Shown here: piece after piece, positions 8,219 through 15,743 of the stretch | Position numbering within the stretch: position 1 is the stretch's first letter | How the letters are laid out: each line of letters starts with the position of its first letter | Assembly: GCF_000961885.1 (NCBI RefSeq) | Contig: NZ_JZKH01000075.1 | Span: 1-42,268, forward strand | DNA from: Streptomyces rubellomurinus | Lineage (GTDB): Bacteria > Actinomycetota > Actinomycetes > Streptomycetales > Streptomycetaceae | DNA: 42,268 nt | Reading direction: 5' to 3' | Position numbers and translations under genes: made by a program | Notes under the pieces: model-generated | The model's input: the letters and a program-made list of their open reading frames with translations, nothing else | What the model was told of the DNA's origin: nothing | The model's database searches: none

Positions 8219-8643
8219 CACCCGCCTGTCGAGACGGCTCCCGCCACACCGGCCCGTTCCACACCGGCACCAGAACCCGCACCGGCACCGGCCCCGCCCC
8301 CGGCGGCCGCCAGCGCCGCGGCCAGCCGGTCCCGGGCCTCGGTCTGGGCGGCGATCCGGCGCTCCAGCACCGCCAGCCGCTCCCGGACGATCCGCAGCAC
8401 CCGCTCGGACGGCGGGCCGGCCAGCACGTCCCCGTCCAGGCAGCCCAGCAGCGGCCGGACGTCCTCCACGGTGAGCCCGGCCGCCAGCAGCGCCCGGATG
8501 TTGCGCACCCGCACGACCGCCGAATCTTCGTACTCCCGGTAGCCGTTGGGCGCGCGCTCGGAGTCGATCAGCCCGGCCTGCTCGTAGTGCCGCAGCGCCC
8601 GCGGCGTACTGCCGGTCCGCCGGGCCAGCTCCCCGATCCGCAC
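8218..8643 (-). CDS. MerR family transcriptional regulator
   Basis: The product is 141 residues. The MerR winged helix starts at the very N-terminus (VRIGELARRTGSTPRALRHYEQAGLIDSER, then NGYREY) and is followed by the dimerisation coiled coil (SERVLRIVRERLAVLERRIAAQTEARDRLAAAL). The C-terminus is a Gly/Ala-rich tail with no metal-binding cysteine cluster. The GTG at 8643 is the only start that begins the domain correctly; it lies 20 bp after the SDR stop, so the two are probably co-transcribed. A MerR-like operator half-site pattern lies upstream of the SDR gene, which suggests control of its own operon. Confidence 0.88.
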   Translation of the reverse strand: MRIGELARRTGSTPRALRHYEQAGLIDSERAPNGYREYEDSAVVRVRNIRALLAAGLTVEDVRPLLGCLDGDVLAGPPSERVLRIVRERLAVLERRIAAQTEARDRLAAALAAAGGGAGAGAGSGAGVERAGVAGAVSTGG

Positions 8644-8663
8644 CCGCGCGGCCCCCGTCCGTC

Positions 8664-9428
8664 TCAGCCCACCAGCGCGCCCCCGTCGACGGACAACACT
8701 ACGCCGGTGACGAACGACGCCTGCGGCGAGGCGAGTCGGGTGATCGCCCAGGCGACCTCCTCGGGCCGGCCGATCCGGCCCAGCGGGGTGTGCTCCAACT
8801 GCCATGCGCGAACTCCCGCCCGCTGCTCGGGGCTGAGGCCCGCGTGCTCGCCGATGGGCGTCTCGATCGCCCCCGGCGCCACCGCCACCACCCGGACGCC
8901 GCGCGGCGCCAGCTCCACCGCCCAGCTGCGGGTGACCGTCTCCAGCGCGGCCTTGCCCGCCGCGTACACCGCGTTGGACGGCCAACCGCGCTGCCCGACC
9001 GCGGTGCTGACGTTGACGATCACGCCCCGGCTCCGTTCCAGCGCGGGCAGCGCGGCCTGGCCGAGCAGTACCGGGGCGACCAGGTTGGTGCTCAACTGCG
9101 CCTCGACGCCCGCCCGGGTGTAGCCGCCGACCGCCCCACCGCCGCCGGTGACGCCCGCGTTGTTGACCAGCACGTCCAGCCGCCCGAACCGCGCCAGCGC
9201 CGCCCCGACGACCGCCTCCGGCGCGTCCGGCCCGGTCACGTCCGCGACCAGCGGCTCGATCGCCTCCGGGTACGCGGCCGCCGCCTCCGCCAGCGGTTCC
9301 GGTCGCCGCCCCACCGCCAACACCCGTGCCCCTTCGGCCGCGAAGGCCCGCGCGGTCGCCCGCCCGATCCCCGTTCCGGCCCCGGTGACCACCACCACCC
9401 GCTGCTCAACCATGTTCTCGTCGCTCAT
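8664..9428 (-). CDS. Short-chain dehydrogenase/reductase (SDR) family oxidoreductase
   Basis: The product is 254 residues, a classical SDR. It shows the Rossmann motif TGAGTGIGRA (about 14-23), NNAG, a catalytic Ser in VNVSTAVGQ, and YAAGKAALE as the YxxxK pair, ending with SFVTGVVLSVDGG. The enzyme should oxidise or reduce an alcohol/carbonyl group with NAD(P). The ATG at 9428 is preferred because GGAGGG lies 7 bp upstream; a longer frame to 9467 has no such site. It leads a probable operon with the MerR gene. A family name beyond SDR is not justified. Confidence 0.9.
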   Translation of the reverse strand: MSDENMVEQRVVVVTGAGTGIGRATARAFAAEGARVLAVGRRPEPLAEAAAAYPEAIEPLVADVTGPDAPEAVVGAALARFGRLDVLVNNAGVTGGGGAVGGYTRAGVEAQLSTNLVAPVLLGQAALPALERSRGVIVNVSTAVGQRGWPSNAVYAAGKAALETVTRSWAVELAPRGVRVVAVAPGAIETPIGEHAGLSPEQRAGVRAWQLEHTPLGRIGRPEEVAWAITRLASPQASFVTGVVLSVDGGALVG

Positions 9429-9442
9429 GCGAGAACCCTCCG

Positions 9443-9464
9443 ACCCTGCCGCCAGTGTCAAGGT
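9443..9464 (-). promoter_or_regulatory. Candidate MerR-type operator upstream of the SDR-MerR operon
   Basis: On the minus strand the region reads ACCTTGACACTGG followed by CGGCAGGGT. The left half ACCTTGAC and the right half GGCAGGGT match as an inverted repeat at 6 of 8 positions. TTGACC and TTGACA hexamers overlap the left half, as in MerR-type promoters with a 19-bp spacer. A good -10 hexamer is not visible at the expected place (the RBS lies there), so the promoter part is doubtful. Confidence 0.4.
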
Positions 9465-9551
9465 CAAGTCGGGTCCGCGATGACCACCCGGGCCCGATCC
9501 CTGCTAGGAAGGTCCCCGACGCACGGTCACACCTTTACGGGGAGAGCACTC

Positions 9552-10013
9552 ATGAGCGACCAACGGCCCGCCACCCTCTTCGAGGCGGTCGGCGGCACCG
9601 ACGCGCTGCGCCGCCTCAGCCGCACCTTCTACGACGGCGTCCTCGCCGACCCCCTGCTCGCGCCCGTCTTCGCCGACTTCACCGCCACCCACATCGAGCA
9701 CGTCGCCGTCTGGCTGGCCGAGGTGTTCGGCGGCCCGACCGCCTTCACCGACGAACTGGGCGGCCACCAGGCCCTGCTCCGCGCCCACCTGGGCCTGGCC
9801 ATCACCGAGGAGCAGCGGCTGCGCTGGATGGAGCTGATGGCCGAGGCCGTCCGCCGGGAGCTGCCGGACGACGCCGAACTGCGGCGCCGGGTGCTGGACT
9901 ACTTCGACTGGGGCACCAGGATCGCCGAGGACGTCTCCGCCTCCCCGGCCGGCACCGACCTCGGCGAGCCCGGCCCGATCCCGCACTGGGGCTGGGAGGG
10001 CCTGGAGAAGTGA
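9552..10013 (+). CDS. Group II truncated hemoglobin-like globin
   Basis: The product is 153 residues. The start TLFEAVGGTDALRRLSRTFYDGVLADPLLAPVFADF, the following THIEHVAVWLAEVFGG and the GGHQALLRAHLGLAITEEQRLRWMELM segment fit a truncated globin: the His in LRAHLGL is the likely proximal heme ligand and the Trp in LRWM is the group II G8 tryptophan. Such globins bind O2 or NO and are linked to redox or nitrosative stress. The C-terminus WGWEGLEK extends past the globin fold. Its stop overlaps the next start by 4 bp (GTGA), so it is translated together with the GNAT gene. Confidence 0.9.
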   Translation: MSDQRPATLFEAVGGTDALRRLSRTFYDGVLADPLLAPVFADFTATHIEHVAVWLAEVFGGPTAFTDELGGHQALLRAHLGLAITEEQRLRWMELMAEAVRRELPDDAELRRRVLDYFDWGTRIAEDVSASPAGTDLGEPGPIPHWGWEGLEK

Positions 10014-10573
10014 CCGTCGCCCTCGACACGCCCCCGACAGCGGACGGCCTGCTGCTGCGGCCCTTCGAGGACGCCGACGCGCCGGCGCTGATCGAGGCCT
10101 ACCGGGACGAGACCCTGCGCCGCTTCACCCGGATCCCGCTGGACAGCCCCGAGCAGGCCGCGCACTGGCTCGCCCTGCAGTACGACGGCTGGGCGGCGGG
10201 CACCCGGTACAGCTTCGCCGTCCTCGACGCGGGCCGGCTGGTCGCGAACGTGGCGCTCAAGCGCGGCACCCCGGGCGGGGAGACGGCCGAGGTGGGCTAC
10301 TGGACGGCGGCCCCGGCGCGCGGCCGGGGCGTGGCGCCGCGCGCGGTCGAGGCGGTGACCGCCTGGGCGTTCGAGGCCTTCGCCGTGGACGGCCTGGACG
10401 GCCTGCGGCGGATCGACCTGCTGCACCAGGTGGACAACCACGCCTCCTGCCGGGTGGCGGAGAAGAGCGGCTACGCGTTCCGGGAGGTGCTGTCGGCGCT
10501 GCCCCCGGAGTTCCCGCTGGACGGCCACCGGCATGCCCGGAATCGGCTGGACGTACCGGAAGCGGGCAGGTGA
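10010..10573 (+). CDS. GNAT family N-acetyltransferase (RimJ/RimL-like)
   Basis: The product is 187 residues starting at GTG 10010, which overlaps the globin stop. It has the RimJ/RimL layout: LLLRPFEDADAPALIEAYRD at the N-terminus, EVGYWTAAPARGRGVAPRAVEAVTAWAFE as the acetyl-CoA binding motif A (RGRGVA), and HQVDNHASCRVAEKSGY as motif B. Substrates in this group range from ribosomal protein N-termini to small amines; this one cannot be assigned. Confidence 0.88.
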   Translation: MTVALDTPPTADGLLLRPFEDADAPALIEAYRDETLRRFTRIPLDSPEQAAHWLALQYDGWAAGTRYSFAVLDAGRLVANVALKRGTPGGETAEVGYWTAAPARGRGVAPRAVEAVTAWAFEAFAVDGLDGLRRIDLLHQVDNHASCRVAEKSGYAFREVLSALPPEFPLDGHRHARNRLDVPEAGR

Positions 10574-10583
10574 GAGTAGGCGC

Positions 10584-10970
10584 ATGGCTTCTCTGGTACG
10601 ACATGTGACGATCGATTGCGCCGACCCGTTCGCCCTGGCGGGCTTCTGGGCGGAGGTCCTGGACGGCACCCTCGCCGAGGACGACAACCCGGGCGACCCG
10701 GAGGCGGTGGTGGAGTCGGCCGGCGCCTCGCTGCTGTTCATCCGGGTGCCGGACACCAAGTCGGTGAAGAACCGGGTGCACCTCGACCTCCAGCCGCAGG
10801 GCCGCACCCGCGACGAGGAGGTCGAGCGCCTGCTCGCCCTCGGCGCCACCGTCGTGGGGGACCACCGCGAGCCGGACGGCAAGGGCTGGGTCACCATGGC
10901 CGACCCGGAGGGCAACGAGTTCTGCGTGGAGCGCAGCGGGCCCGAGCGGATCGCCACCGGCGACGCGTAG
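10584..10970 (+). CDS. VOC superfamily (glyoxalase-like) protein
   Basis: The product is 128 residues from ATG 10584. It has a single glyoxalase-like module: HVTIDCADPFALAGFWAEVLDG opens the first beta-alpha unit, NRVHLDLQPQGRTRDEEVERLLALGATVV the second, and MADPEGNEFCVERS closes it. Candidate metal ligands are the His of HVTID, the His of VHLDL and the Glu of EFCVE. It starts 10 bp after the GNAT stop and probably belongs to the same transcript. Substrate unknown. Confidence 0.87.
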   Translation: MASLVRHVTIDCADPFALAGFWAEVLDGTLAEDDNPGDPEAVVESAGASLLFIRVPDTKSVKNRVHLDLQPQGRTRDEEVERLLALGATVVGDHREPDGKGWVTMADPEGNEFCVERSGPERIATGDA

Positions 10971-11077
10971 CGAGCGTCACACGGGAGGGTGAGCGCCCGG
11001 GCCGTCGCAGAAGACCCGTCCGATAATCGACCCTGTCCGAGGCCCCGCCTCCGCGCGCACCCCCAGGCAGGTACCCC

Positions 11078-11731
11078 ATGGTCGCAATCGCCGTGATCGG
11101 CGCCAACGGCACCATCGGCCGCGCCGTCGTCGCGGAGGCGGCGGCGCGCGGGCACGAGGTGACGGCGGTGGTCCGCGATCCGGACCGCTACCGGGGCGGT
11201 GCCGGGGCGGCCTCCGTGGAGCGCGGGGACGTGCTGGACCCGGCCGACGTGGCCCGGGTCGCGGCCGGTCGGGACGCCCTGGTGAGCGCGGTCGGCGGCG
11301 GCGACGGCCCGGGCCACCTGGCGCTGATCGAGCCCGCCGCCCGCTCGCTGGTCGCGGGCCTGCGGACGCTCGGCGACGCGGCGCCCCGGCTGGTCGCGGT
11401 GGGCGGGGCTGGCAGCCTGGAGACGGCCCCGGGCGTGCGGGTCTGGGACACCCCGGGCCTGCCGGAGCCGGTCCTGCAGATCATGCACGCCCACGGCGCC
11501 GCCCTGGACTACTACCGGACGGTCCCCGACCTGCGCTGGACGGTGCTCAGCCCGTCCGCGGAGATCGGCCCGGGGGAGCGGACCGGCCACTACCCCACGG
11601 GCCTGGAGCAGTTGCTCACCGACGCCGGGGGCCGCAGCCGGATCTCGGTGCCGGACTTCGCGGTCGCCCTGGTGGACGAGATCGAGCAGCCCGAGCACAT
11701 CGGCGAGCGCTTCACCTGCTGCGCCCTGTGA
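11078..11731 (+). CDS. NAD(P)-binding NmrA/SDR-a like protein
   Basis: The product is 217 residues. The N-terminal Rossmann motif is IAVIGANGTIGRAVVAEAAARGHEVTAVVRDPDRY (GxxGxxG), followed by GDVLDPADVARVAAGRDALVSAVGGG. A middle LVAVGGAGSLE and C-terminal WTVLSPSAEIGPGERTGHY fit the atypical NAD(P)H-binding SDR group annotated as Rv2216/YwnB-like. It lacks a visible YxxxK pair, so it may be a redox sensor or reductase. It converges with the dioxygenase gene, leaving only 4 bp between the stops. Confidence 0.85.
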   Translation: MVAIAVIGANGTIGRAVVAEAAARGHEVTAVVRDPDRYRGGAGAASVERGDVLDPADVARVAAGRDALVSAVGGGDGPGHLALIEPAARSLVAGLRTLGDAAPRLVAVGGAGSLETAPGVRVWDTPGLPEPVLQIMHAHGAALDYYRTVPDLRWTVLSPSAEIGPGERTGHYPTGLEQLLTDAGGRSRISVPDFAVALVDEIEQPEHIGERFTCCAL

Positions 11732-11735
11732 CCGG

Positions 11736-12518
11736 TCAGCCCAGCTGGATCGACCGCTTGGCCAGCCCCATCCAGAAGCCGTCGATGACGCTGCGCTGGC
11801 TGTCGAGGTCGGCCTCGCCGGCGCCCAGGGTGACGAACAGCGGTGCGAAGTGCTCGGTGCGCGGGTGGGCGAGGCGCCCGGCCGGGGCCTTGTGCTCGAA
11901 GTCGAGCAGCGCGTCGAGGTCGTGGGCCGCCAGCGCGCGCCTACCCCAGTCGTCGAACTCGGCCATCACCGAGGTGACCCGGCCGTCGCTGCTGAGGGCC
12001 CGCAGGTTGTGGGTGAAGAAGCCGCTGCCGACGATCAGCACGCCCTCGTCGCGCAGCGGGGCGAGCCTGCGGCCGATCTCCAGCAGGCGCTGCGGGTCCA
12101 GGGTGGGCAGGGAGACCTGGAGCACCGGCACGTCGGCGTCCGGGTACATCTCGACCAGCGGGACGTACGCGCCGTGGTCGAGCCCGCGGTCGGGGATGTC
12201 CTGGACGGGCGTGCCGGGGGCGCGCAGCAGCTTGCGCACGCGGTCGGCCAGCTCCGGCGCGCCGGGGGCGGCGTAGCGGACCCGGTAGTAGTGCTCGGGG
12301 AAGCCCCAGAAGTCGTAGACCAGCGGCGCGGTGGTGACGGCGCCGAGGGCGAGCGGCGCCTCCTCCCAGTGCGCGGAGACCATCAGGATCGCCCTGGGCC
12401 GGGGCAGGTCCGCGGACCAGGCGGCGAGTTCGCCGGGCCAGACCGGGTCGTCGGCGAGCGGCGGCGCACCGTGCGACAGGTACAGGGCGGGCATGCGCGC
12501 GGGGGCCGCGGTGCTCAT
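11736..12518 (-). CDS. Class III extradiol ring-cleavage dioxygenase, DODA type
   Basis: The product is 260 residues. It shows the LigB/DODA fold signature ALYLSHGAPPLADDP, LMVSAHWEEAPLALG, FWGFPEHYYRVRYAAPG, LDHGAYVPLVEMYPDADVPVLQVSL and GSGFFTHNLRAL; the histidines in SHG, EHY and the GSGFFTHN segment are the expected metal ligands and acid/base residues. Members such as YgiD cleave DOPA or related catechols with O2. The ATG at 12518 follows GGAGGA and is preferred over an upstream frame to 12587 that runs through a 14-bp repeat. It is divergent from marR and shares its operators, so it is probably repressed by that MarR protein. Confidence 0.92.
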   Translation of the reverse strand: MSTAAPARMPALYLSHGAPPLADDPVWPGELAAWSADLPRPRAILMVSAHWEEAPLALGAVTTAPLVYDFWGFPEHYYRVRYAAPGAPELADRVRKLLRAPGTPVQDIPDRGLDHGAYVPLVEMYPDADVPVLQVSLPTLDPQRLLEIGRRLAPLRDEGVLIVGSGFFTHNLRALSSDGRVTSVMAEFDDWGRRALAAHDLDALLDFEHKAPAGRLAHPRTEHFAPLFVTLGAGEADLDSQRSVIDGFWMGLAKRSIQLG

Positions 12519-12532
12519 GACGTCCTCCTCGG

Positions 12533-12574
12533 ACTGCTCGGAGCGGGCTGCTCGGAGCGGACTGCTCGGAGCCG
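12533..12574. repeat. 14-bp tandem repeat, three copies, upstream of the dioxygenase
   Basis: ACTGCTCGGAGCGG and close variants lie at 12533-12546, 12547-12560 and 12561-12574, between the dioxygenase RBS and the MarR operators. They fall within the dioxygenase 5' leader. No protein-coding role is likely. Confidence 0.8.
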
Positions 12575-12592
12575 GTCGTTCGACCATGGGTA

Positions 12593-12646
12593 GTTCAAAT
12601 TTGAACCTCTACGCCCTCGACGGTACACCCCGGTTCGAATTTGAAC
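12593..12646. promoter_or_regulatory. Paired MarR-type operators, dioxygenase/marR intergenic region
   Basis: GTTCAAATTTGAAC (12593-12606) is a perfect 14-bp palindrome. GTTCGAATTTGAAC (12633-12646) is the same site with one altered base pair. Equivalent positions are 40 bp apart. Toward marR, a TTGAAC hexamer inside the first site (12601-12606) is followed after 17 bp by TACACC (12624-12629), so the first operator would overlap the -35 and the second the transcription start. The same arrangement recurs at 34372-34425. Confidence 0.85.
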
Positions 12647-12667
12647 AACAGGAGTAGGCTTCGTGCC

Positions 12668-13144
12668 ATGTCCTCACTGAACGAACCCCGCTGGCTCGAC
12701 CAGGACGAGATGGCCGCCTGGCGGGGCTTCGTCACCGCGAGCAACCTGCTCAACCGCCGGCTGGAGCGCCAGCTCAAGGAGGACTCCGGCCTCTCCCACC
12801 AGCAGTACGAGATCCTGGTGCACCTGTCCGCCGCCCCCGGCGACTCGCTGCGGATGACCGAACTCGCCGACAAGCTGGTCACCTCCAAGAGCGGCCTCAC
12901 CTATCAGGTCACCCAGCTGGAGAAGGCGGGCCTGGTCGCCCGCCGCTCCTGCCCCAGCGACGTGCGCGGCGTCATCGCCGAACTCACCGACCAGGGGCGG
13001 GAGATGCTGCGCATGGCCGCCCCCGGCCACGTCGCCCTGGTCCGCGAACTGCTGATCGACGTGCTCACCCGCGAGCAGCTGGCCGTGCTCGCCGAGGGCC
13101 TCGGCGCGGTCGGCGCCCGGCTGCGCCGCGACGAGACGTACTGA
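12668..13144 (+). CDS. MarR family transcriptional regulator
   Basis: The product is 158 residues from ATG 12668. It has the MarR winged helix: SHQQYEILVHLSAAPGDSLRMTELADKLVTSKSGLTYQVTQLEKAGLVARR, followed by the wing with CPSDVRGVIAELTDQG. Its only cysteine, Cys95, lies at the tip of the wing (RRSCPSDVRG), a place where modification could affect DNA binding; a sensing role is inference. Two palindromes start 22 bp upstream of its ATG, so autoregulation is likely, with co-regulation of the divergent dioxygenase. The same operators near doxX suggest a second target. Confidence 0.93.
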   Translation: MSSLNEPRWLDQDEMAAWRGFVTASNLLNRRLERQLKEDSGLSHQQYEILVHLSAAPGDSLRMTELADKLVTSKSGLTYQVTQLEKAGLVARRSCPSDVRGVIAELTDQGREMLRMAAPGHVALVRELLIDVLTREQLAVLAEGLGAVGARLRRDETY

Positions 13145-13150
13145 CGGGAC

Positions 13151-14389
13151 CTACCCGAGCCCCGCCGCCCGCTCCCGCAGCAGCTCCCGCTCCCGCGCGT
13201 TGCGGGTGAGCTCCGCCGCCCGCTCGAACTCCGCCCTGGCCTCCGCCGTCCGCCCCAGCCGGGCCAGCAGGTCGCCCCGCACGCTCGGCAGCAGGTGGTA
13301 CGAACGCAGGGCCGGCTCCGCCGCCAGCGCGTCCACCAGCTCCAGCGCGACGGCCGGGCCGTGGGCCATCGAGACGGCCACCGCCCGGTTCAGCGCCACC
13401 ACCGGCGAGGGCGTCAGCACGAGCAGCCGCCCGTACAGCTCGGCGATCGTCGCCCAGTCGGTGTCCTCGTACCGCCGCGCCTTGGCGTGGCAGGCGGCGA
13501 TCGCGGCCTGCACCGCGTACGCCCCGGTGCCGGCCCGCTGGAGCGCGTCGAAGCCGCGCCGGATCAGCAGCCCGTCCCAGCGGGCCCGGTTCTGCTCGGC
13601 CAGCAGCACCGGCCGCCCGTCCGGCCCGGTGCGGGCGCGGGTGCGCGAGGCCTGGAACTCCAGCAGCGCGGCCAGCCCGTGCACCTCGGGCTCGCCCGGC
13701 ATCAGCGCGGCCAGCTGCCGGGCCAGGCGCAGCGCGTCCTCGCACAGCTGCGGGCGCAGCAGGTCGTCCCCGGCGGTGGCCGAGTAGCCCTCGTTGAAGA
13801 CCAGGTAGACGACCTCCAGCACGGAGGACAGCCGGCGCGCCCGGTCCTCCCCGTACGGGACCTCGAACGGCACCCCGGCCTTGGCCAGCGTGCGCTTGGC
13901 CCGGACGATCCGCTGCGCCACCGTCGCCTCGGGCACCAGGAAGGCGCGGGCGATCTCGGGGGTGGTGAGCCCGCCGAGCAGCCGCAGGGTGAGCGCGGTC
14001 CGGGCGGGGGCGGACAGCACCGGGTGGCAGGCGGTGAAGATCAGCCGCAGCAGGTCGTCGTCGATGTCCTCCGGCCCGGCCGGCTCCTCCGGCGCCGCGG
14101 CGTCCTCCAACGACCGCCCCACCTCGGCGAGTTTGCGGGCGTAGACCTCCCGGCGGCGGACCAGGTCGATCGCCCGGTGCTTGGCGGCGGCCGTCAGCCA
14201 GGCGCCCGGGTTGTCGGGCACTCCGGCTGACGGCCACTGCTCCAGGGCGGCGACCAGGGCGTCCTGGGCCAGCTCCTCGGCGATGCCGACGTCCCGGACG
14301 ATCCGGGCGGCCGCCGCGGTGATCCGGGCGGACTCGATCCGGAACACGGCGTCGACGGCGGCCCTGGTATCCCTCTGCGTCACGGCCAC
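13151..14389 (-). CDS. ECF42-type RNA polymerase sigma factor (DUF6596 / TPR-like extension)
   Basis: The product is 412 residues, much longer than a usual ECF sigma. Region 2 is at residues 12-80 (IRDVG-like IVRDVGIAEELAQDALVAALEQWP, PGAWLTAAAKHRAIDLVRRR) and region 4 near 115-175 (LRLLGGLTTPEIARAFLVPEATVAQRIVRAKRTL). The remaining C-terminal 230 residues (ARRLSSVLEVVYLVFNEGYSAT, then helical repeats to LARLGRTAEARAEFERA) form the TPR-like extension typical of ECF42, which in known cases replaces an anti-sigma as the control element. The DGPF/YCII gene directly upstream is its standard partner. Confidence 0.93.
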   Translation of the reverse strand: MAVTQRDTRAAVDAVFRIESARITAAAARIVRDVGIAEELAQDALVAALEQWPSAGVPDNPGAWLTAAAKHRAIDLVRRREVYARKLAEVGRSLEDAAAPEEPAGPEDIDDDLLRLIFTACHPVLSAPARTALTLRLLGGLTTPEIARAFLVPEATVAQRIVRAKRTLAKAGVPFEVPYGEDRARRLSSVLEVVYLVFNEGYSATAGDDLLRPQLCEDALRLARQLAALMPGEPEVHGLAALLEFQASRTRARTGPDGRPVLLAEQNRARWDGLLIRRGFDALQRAGTGAYAVQAAIAACHAKARRYEDTDWATIAELYGRLLVLTPSPVVALNRAVAVSMAHGPAVALELVDALAAEPALRSYHLLPSVRGDLLARLGRTAEARAEFERAAELTRNARERELLRERAAGLG

Positions 14390-14444
14390 CCATCAGAGCA
14401 GCCGGGGCGGCGGGCGGCAAACGCCGACACGGCCACGGTCATGG

Positions 14445-14816
14445 CTACTTCGGCGGCTCGGGCGCCTCGTCGATCTGCCGGACCTCCGCCTCCACCTGCC
14501 AGGTCACCGGGTGGGTCTGCAGGAAGCGGCGGGTCCACTCCAGCGCCTCGGCGGTGTCCTTGCACTGGAGGATGGCGTAGCCGCCGACGACCTCCTTGGT
14601 CTCGGTGAACGGCCCGTCGGTGTAGTCGATCTTCCCGTCCGCCCAGCTCAGCCGGGTGCCCTCGGCGGTCGGGGTGAGCCCGGCGGTCTCCAGCATCACG
14701 CCGGCCCTGGTGATCTCGTCGAACAGCGCGCCCATCCGCTGCTCGAAGCCCGGGTCCGGCTCCCATCCGTCGCGGGCCTGCTCGTCGATGCGGATCAGCG
14801 TCATGTAGCGCGGCAT
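14445..14816 (-). CDS. YCII/DGPF domain protein, partner of the ECF42 sigma factor
   Basis: The product is 123 residues. It starts MPRYMTLIRIDEQA at ATG 14816, with GAGGAGT about 7 bp upstream, and carries the defining motif YTDGPFTETKEVVGGYAILQCKD near residues 62-85. DGPF proteins are small dimeric alpha+beta proteins that accompany ECF41/ECF42 sigma genes and are usually their main transcriptional targets. Here it precedes the sigma gene on the same strand by 55 bp. Enzyme activity is unproven in the family. Confidence 0.92.
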   Translation of the reverse strand: MPRYMTLIRIDEQARDGWEPDPGFEQRMGALFDEITRAGVMLETAGLTPTAEGTRLSWADGKIDYTDGPFTETKEVVGGYAILQCKDTAEALEWTRRFLQTHPVTWQVEAEVRQIDEAPEPPK

Positions 14817-14973
14817 GGTGACTCCTCGGTCGGACGGGCGGGGCCTCTCCCCGCCTCTCACCCCTGCGTCGAACGGGCCGGCGCCGGATCGACACCCGGC
14901 CCGGAGAATTCTCCGCCGGGCGGCCCGCCCGGGCCGGGAAAGCCGCTCGCCCGGCCCCGCTTTCCGTGTCAAC

Positions 14974-15501
14974 ATGCCCTATATGGGGACGATTCTGCAC
15001 GGCACCCTCGTCACGCTCCGCCCGGCCACGGCCGAGGACGTTCCGGCCCTGGCGGCGATCCGCGGCACGCCCGAGGTGTTCGCCCGCTGGCGCGGCGGCG
15101 ACGACCTGGCCGACGAGATCGCCACCGAGCTGGAGTCCCTGGAGATCGAGACCTTCGCCATCGAGGTGGGCGGCAAGGTGGTCGGCGCCGTGCAGTGGTA
15201 CGCCAACAACGACGACGAGTACCGGCACGCCGGCATGGACCTCTACCTGGACCCGTCGGTGCACGGCGTGGGCCTGGGCACCGACGCCGTCCGGACCATG
15301 GCCCGGCACCTGGTGCACGAGCACCACTACCACCGGCTGATCATCGACCCGGCCGCCGACAACCTCGCCGCGATCCGCTGCTACACCAAGGTGGGCTTCC
15401 GCCCGGTCGGCACGATGCGCCAGTACGAGCGCGGTCCGGACGGCACCTGGCACGACAACCTGCTGATGGACCTGCTCGCGGACGAACTGGTGGACGGCTG
15501 A
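14974..15501 (+). CDS. GNAT family acetyltransferase of the AAC(6')-like group
   Basis: The product is 175 residues from ATG 14974; an ATG at 14983 is equally possible. LVTLRPATAEDVPALAAIRGTPEV opens the fold, YLDPSVHGVGLGTDAVRTMARHLVHE is the acetyl-CoA motif A, and RLIIDPAADNLAAIRCYTKVGFRPVGTMRQYE is motif B. This arrangement, with DP.VHG.GLG and DPA..N..AIRCY.KVGF, is that of aminoglycoside 6'-N-acetyltransferase-like proteins. Sequence resemblance alone does not establish an aminoglycoside substrate. It stands alone, divergent from the DGPF gene. Confidence 0.85.
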   Translation: MPYMGTILHGTLVTLRPATAEDVPALAAIRGTPEVFARWRGGDDLADEIATELESLEIETFAIEVGGKVVGAVQWYANNDDEYRHAGMDLYLDPSVHGVGLGTDAVRTMARHLVHEHHYHRLIIDPAADNLAAIRCYTKVGFRPVGTMRQYERGPDGTWHDNLLMDLLADELVDG

Positions 15502-15547
15502 CGGCCCTTCGCGCGGCCCCGGTCCCCGGCCGCGCCCGGTGCCAGGG

Positions 15548-15594
15548 TGTACAGACATCTTGTCCGCCACCCGGCCTGAGCTGTACAGACACCT
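15548..15594. repeat. Direct repeat TGTACAGACA, upstream of the secreted phosphodiesterase
   Basis: TGTACAGACATCT (15548-15560) and TGTACAGACACCT (15582-15594) share 12 of 13 bases and are 34 bp apart. They lie in the 242-bp gap before the secreted enzyme. Each contains the hexamer palindrome TGTACA. They could be paired binding sites for one regulator. Confidence 0.55.
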
Positions 15595-15643
15595 CACCGC
15601 CACAGGAGCGATCGGAACTGATCGCCTGGCGTTCTTCCCGACG

Positions 15644-15655
15644 TACCGAGCGGTA
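15644..15655. promoter_or_regulatory. Candidate TetR-type operator TACCG-AG-CGGTA
   Basis: Two perfect 5-bp arms flank a 2-bp centre, 89 bp upstream of the secreted phosphodiesterase start. The arrangement is typical of TetR-family sites. No TetR gene lies nearby, so the cognate protein would be encoded elsewhere. Confidence 0.4.
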
Positions 15656-15743
15656 GCTAGCGTTCCCCCGCCGATCCCGGCGACCGGACACCCCGGGCGC
15701 CGGGTCACACCGGATCGACGGATCCCTCCCCAGGAGAACGCCC

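Noticed and set aside
5540..8221. Upstream extension of the DinB-type gene on the minus strand to 8221
   Set aside because: The extension runs across the LuxR and acyl-CoA ligase genes in another frame; a good RBS exists at 5539.
12641..12667. Earlier TTG start for MarR
   Set aside because: It would begin inside the second operator palindrome and adds residues not typical of MarR proteins; ATG 12668 is better.
14974..15501. Aminoglycoside resistance gene
   Set aside because: The motifs fit an AAC(6')-like GNAT, but the substrate-specific residues cannot be verified and such genes are common in actinomycetes without that activity.
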